From: Morella rubra
Lineage: Eukaryota > Streptophyta > Magnoliopsida > Fagales > Myricaceae
DNA: 64,000 nucleotides
Direction of reading: 5' to 3'
NCBI GenBank assembly: GCA_003952965.2
Contig: CM025849.1
Location: forward strand, 29,506,464 to 29,570,463
Below are positions 59,625 through 64,000 of the stretch, piece after piece (within the stretch, counting starts at the first letter, position 1; every line of letters starts with the position of its first letter). Below the pieces are notes generated by a model that worked only from the letters and a program-made list of their open reading frames with translations, was not told the DNA's origin and ran no database searches. The position numbers and the translations under genes were made by a program.

Positions 59625-62600
59625 ACTAATCCACTGGTAATTCTAAACTGGTTCTTAAGATATGTTTTGTTTTGAGTTAAGTCTCGAGTTTTTTTTTTCT
59701 TTTGAAATAGTCATTAGGTCAATTTGTGTGACCCGGTAAATAAAAAATATTTCACTTGACTATCGGGAATATGTATTAATCAATTTTCAATAACCACTTA
59801 TTCGCACAAATTGTCAAATCACCCAACGTGCTACGGTCATTTGTCAAATCATCCAGCGTCCCACCTATACAGGTACCTATTAATTTTTAGCTCAAATATT
59901 TCTCTATGCTAAGTTGACCAACTCAAACATAAAGGGGAGACATTCTCCACGACATCTCTTTCGTTAATCACGTAGAGAATTTGGGGTAAAATTAAAATTA
60001 ATTGGAACACATGGTTATTGGTAGTTAACTAATGCGTGTCTCCATTAATCACATGAAATTTTTTCTATTTATGAAGTCACTCGAGTCGAGGAAATAACGA
60101 TTTCAGAACAATAAGAATTCCACATAAACTAGTATAAAACAAAACATACCCTAAGAATCAGTATGAAATTGAACAATACCTCCCAAATGAATGGACTAAT
60201 TAAACCTATATAATCTCACATGATGTTTCAAGAGAATTGGCCGATTGCATCATCTCCAAGCTAACCAACCTCAAAAGAGAGATCATGATGACTTCACTTT
60301 TTAGGAAGCACTACACGCATATATAATTTGAAGATATGGCTCACCGTCATTGTTGGTTGCTGGGGAAATAAGAATATAGAAATTTAAACCTATACAATAC
60401 TAATTTGTGAGTTTAACCACCATATCTTAATTGATTACAAATTATGATCACTTTACATCTATATGATGAAGGGTTTTATCTAACAACATATAGACATTAT
60501 AATATAGAAATTTAAATGAGGCATTCCGGATGCGATGGCTGTGCTATCCATTGAATTATCATCAAGGTATGTCATTAATTTCGTTTGTTTGTTGTACTCA
60601 ACGTCTCTGTGTATCAGATTCGAACATACTTGATTAATTGAAAAAATTTATTGATGGGACTAACGCGGCAACGACAAATCAAACACTTGTTTTTTTTTTT
60701 TTTTTATCGGGAAGATTAATAATCTAGTTATTATTGTATAGAGGGCTGATGGAGAACTCTACTGGAAACCAATTTGATTATTTCCAGCTGGAATTTGTAT
60801 TGACTAATCTAATCCTCCATGTAAGGACGGAATAAAGTGTGGGTTGACGTGAAGGAGGAGGATCCTCAATAACGTGGAGCCACGTTGGGTGATCAATACA
60901 GTGTATAAATGTACGCGAATTATTGCTTTTTCCGTCAACTCGAGAGGCTATCGCTAGGTAAATCTCCGGATTTTATCTAGAATTATTTCTCTTCATGATT
61001 GAATTAGTTTGAGAATGAATCCGATGTAGTTGGAAAATGCATTGATTAGACTGAAAGCGTAAAGACAAATTTTAGATACTTGAATCAGCTTTAAAGTTCA
61101 AGTATCAAGTTAAATGAAGGAGTCGCTAGTAGACTGAAGAATTTGAATTCACACCCACTATCCCAAAGTTAAGGTTCACTACCATTTCGGGTTTAATTAC
61201 TGCTTAAAATCTTAATAGTATTGATTTTTAACAAATAAATATTTAAAGTACAACTTTGAATAGGTGTTTACTCTTAATTAAAATTCAATTCAATAATTTT
61301 TAAACATTATCAAAATCTATCTAGTTTGGATTTGAAAAATGAAAAATAATAAATCAACAAAATATGAATTGAAAAATAAATCAAACATTAATCATACAAA
61401 GAAATGAGATTTTATGGACAAAGTATAAAACTTTTGAATACCTCCTAAAAAAAAACTCGCAGAATATTCAATTCGGTCTCCCTAGGATTTGATGTCGACA
61501 TTTCAAAATAAATAAATGATACCTAGAGTTTGAGAGCAAGTAGAATTATGAAAAGATAAGATTTCTGAAAATTGGCAAAGTCTCACCCAAGTTAAGGTTG
61601 AGCTAAAGTCTTTGTGACAGGTTTTCTCGAGCAAGCAAGTGAGCATCAGTCAAACGAAGCATCTTTATGTGAAAATCAGTAAGTTTGCTCGAGCCAAGAT
61701 CGAACAAAGACCAAGCCTAACTACCTGCGATCACCTGGCTCAAGTTAAAGGCAGGTCATAAGCAAGCTAAACTCTCTATGACCACTTGGCTTGGGCACCA
61801 GGCCAACAACAACTCTTTCATCATTATCTGCATATCACAATTTGAATCATAACAATGTTACAACTTGATTATAATTACTTTTAACATGAATTTTTTTTCA
61901 ACAATTACTCTAACACTAACAATAATCTTTATTAACTTTTCATCAAATTGAACGAAAATTAGTCTATGTATATCTAAAATAACGATAATACCTCCAAATA
62001 CTTAATGAATTGATTAGAATATCCTTGATCGGATCTCTACGTATGCAAATTAAGTGGGCAAAAAATTGAAATGTCATGCATATGGGTTATTTTCATTTAA
62101 TTTTATCCAAAAGAAAAGAAAAAAGAAGATGAAAAAAGTTCTAACAGTAATAGCCAATGTTGAAGGATATAAAACTCCGTGGTTTATAAATAAAAAACGT
62201 TAAAGTCCCTGCCCATTTGTGGTTTAGTAAAAAAAGGATCTAAAACTTTGTGATTTAGTAAATAAAATGTGACAGTCCCCGCACCGTGTGTGAAAAAAGG
62301 CATGTTTATTTATTTTCTTTTTCGATCACACCTTAACTCACTTCTTTGGGAAGGATTGACGAAGCTATATATAAAAATTCGAAAATAAGTGACGCATTAA
62401 CACCCATCAGCAGAGGAAAGTGGAGTTTGTTCGAATATAATAATTATATATATAATATAATATAAAAAGACGTGAAGGAATCCATCACTTCATAGAATGA
62501 CATTATCTTAAGCATCTGCTTAAAAATAATATTCCCATCTAAATCTCTAGCTAGCCTCTACCCTTTTCCCCATCAGGGAGGTGACTAAGAAAAAACAAAA

Positions 62601-64000
62601 AATAAAAAAAAAAATTATTGGAGGAGATTTCAAGGTTGACTTAAAAATCAGGTTGAGATCTATTTAAGGATGAATGTTCCCACTTAACCCATCATTAATT
62701 TATTGTATATAAAATATTATATATAATATGTTGAAGGTTTTAATATCATAATTAATTGGTCTCACCAGAAAGTCTCCTTTAACCACACAACCACTTTCCA
62801 GTCAGCCCAACCTTTCAGCTCTTAAACCCAACATGCACTCAAAAGAAACAATCATCCACAAGGTATGCTATAGCATCTGATAAAGGAGATTTGGTGACTG
62901 CATTTTTAAGAATACAGCTGTTGATTTTGATACTTTATTCTTCCTATTAAAATATTCTGTCAATTTCAATCGAAATTGAATTTTTTTTACTTTGAAAATG
63001 ACAATTTTATTCTCACAAAAATGTTACCGTCAAACAAATTATGGGGTAATATTATCATTCCACGTGTAAAAAAAATAAAATAAATTACTTATACAGTCCT
63101 TGTAGTATTGATTTTTAACAAATCAATTACTAAGTATAATTTTGAACGGGATGGTCTATGTTGTTCAATTTTTCATATATCCTTTTGTTCACCAAAAATT
63201 AATCAACTAAAAGAATATAAATATTAGTTAAAGATCAATATATCTATTTTCAAGATCTAATAACCTATCATGGATCCTATTTCTATTAGTATGCTAACTT
63301 TCAATGGGAAAATGACTATTATGTTTAAAAAATGAACTACAGAAACCGTCCTATTCAAAAATTTTAATAGAATGTGTAAAGTGTCTGAAATTAATAATTT
63401 ACAAATATAATGTGACAAAAATAATAATTTAAAATGCGAAGTATTAAAAACCTCATAATCGAAGAATGTAAAGTATATTTATCTTTTTATTTTTATAAAA
63501 TTTATATATATATAAAAAAAACCCCCGAAAAATAGCTCTAATCTTTTGTAGGAATTCTTTAGCAGAATCTTTAATTTTTCTAATTACTTTTATACGTTGT
63601 TTGAAATAACACAAAGATCTTAACAAAGGAACATGTCTATTTAAACTTTGCTAAATGATTGAGATGAGCATCATCCTTACATCATCCTTACGACATCAAT
63701 AGGGATTGCTTCTTGGCACTTGGAGCCCGTCTAATAGAGTCATGAATCTCCCGATTCCTCTTAGAGTTCTGAAGACTAAAGACAATGAAAGATCTGATCT
63801 ACGCCCCTCGCGGAAACCAAAGCACAAACCGTCCCCATATAGACCCCACCATGGGAAAAAGGCTCACTCAAGGGTAGACTCTATCTACCTGTAAAAGGAA
63901 CGCACTTCCAAGTCCCATGTCTCTGTCCCACCCGCACCAAATGTTACCTCTTTAGGTAAGTCCCAACGCATCCTACTCTCCAGGAAACCACACTCTAGGA
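59625..64000 (+). repeat. Tandem block D4, running off the window
   Basis: Fourth copy, collinear with D1 from TACACTAATCCA through GTAGAACTCTACTGGAAACC-type sequence (60753), GATCACACCTTAACTCACTT (62324) and AACCGTCCCCATATAGACCC (63828). It lacks the 33565-34173 element, is shortened near 61200-61460, and carries uninterrupted sites for the MULE (TAGTAAATAAAATGTGA near 62256). By analogy with D2, a promoter and perhaps another GALT29A-like copy could follow beyond 64000. Confidence 0.8.

Overview
The window is nuclear DNA from a flowering plant, most likely a eudicot. It has sparse intron-containing genes, an AT-rich background, several poly(A)/poly(T) runs, and plant-type Copia, L1-LINE, MULE, CACTA and hAT elements nested in one another. 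The species cannot be named from the sequence alone. All calls come from reading the sequence; no database search was run.

Host genes are few. At the left edge (1115-3422, +) is the 3' half of an epsin gene of the EPSIN2/EPSIN3 type, a clathrin adaptor. It is followed on the minus strand (6397-4699) by a small four-exon gene of unknown function whose C-terminus resembles the bacterial SHOCT-like domain. A decayed NUCLEAR FUSION DEFECTIVE 4-like MFS transporter lies at 11590-9857 (-). A plant sialyltransferase-like (GT29) gene of the GALT29A type is at 38374-39556 (+); it is complete except for one extra base near 38665. I see no other convincing host gene.

From 11.7 to 26.5 kb there are two direct copies of a ~2.4 kb segment, A and B, each holding an RNase-H fragment of an L1 LINE. 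Copy B was opened by a two-LTR Copia fossil (14886-19606, 5-bp target duplication) and by a minus-strand L1 LINE (19795-24687, ~11-bp target duplication). The LINE in turn carries what looks like a solo LTR.

From 27.8 kb to the end are four diverged direct copies (D1-D4) of a several-kilobase block. In D2 this block is the upstream region of the GALT29A-like gene. D3 runs up to the same TATA box but has no gene behind it, and it has been split by a 9.1 kb MULE (41098-50174), a 3.6 kb CACTA element (51265-54907) and a 0.6 kb hAT element (56264-56883). The MULE carries a second, opposite-strand gene with a GRF zinc finger and contains an LTR-type insertion. The CACTA element carries an exon that looks like kinesin-5. 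Because the D copies are homologous, the unoccupied copies confirm the exact borders of four insertions.

The strongest leads are the GRF gene inside the MULE, the kinesin-5 exon inside the CACTA element, the gene-less repeats of the GALT29A upstream region, and a short GC-rich island of four hairpins at 7535-7650. I did not find a clearly new multi-gene system.
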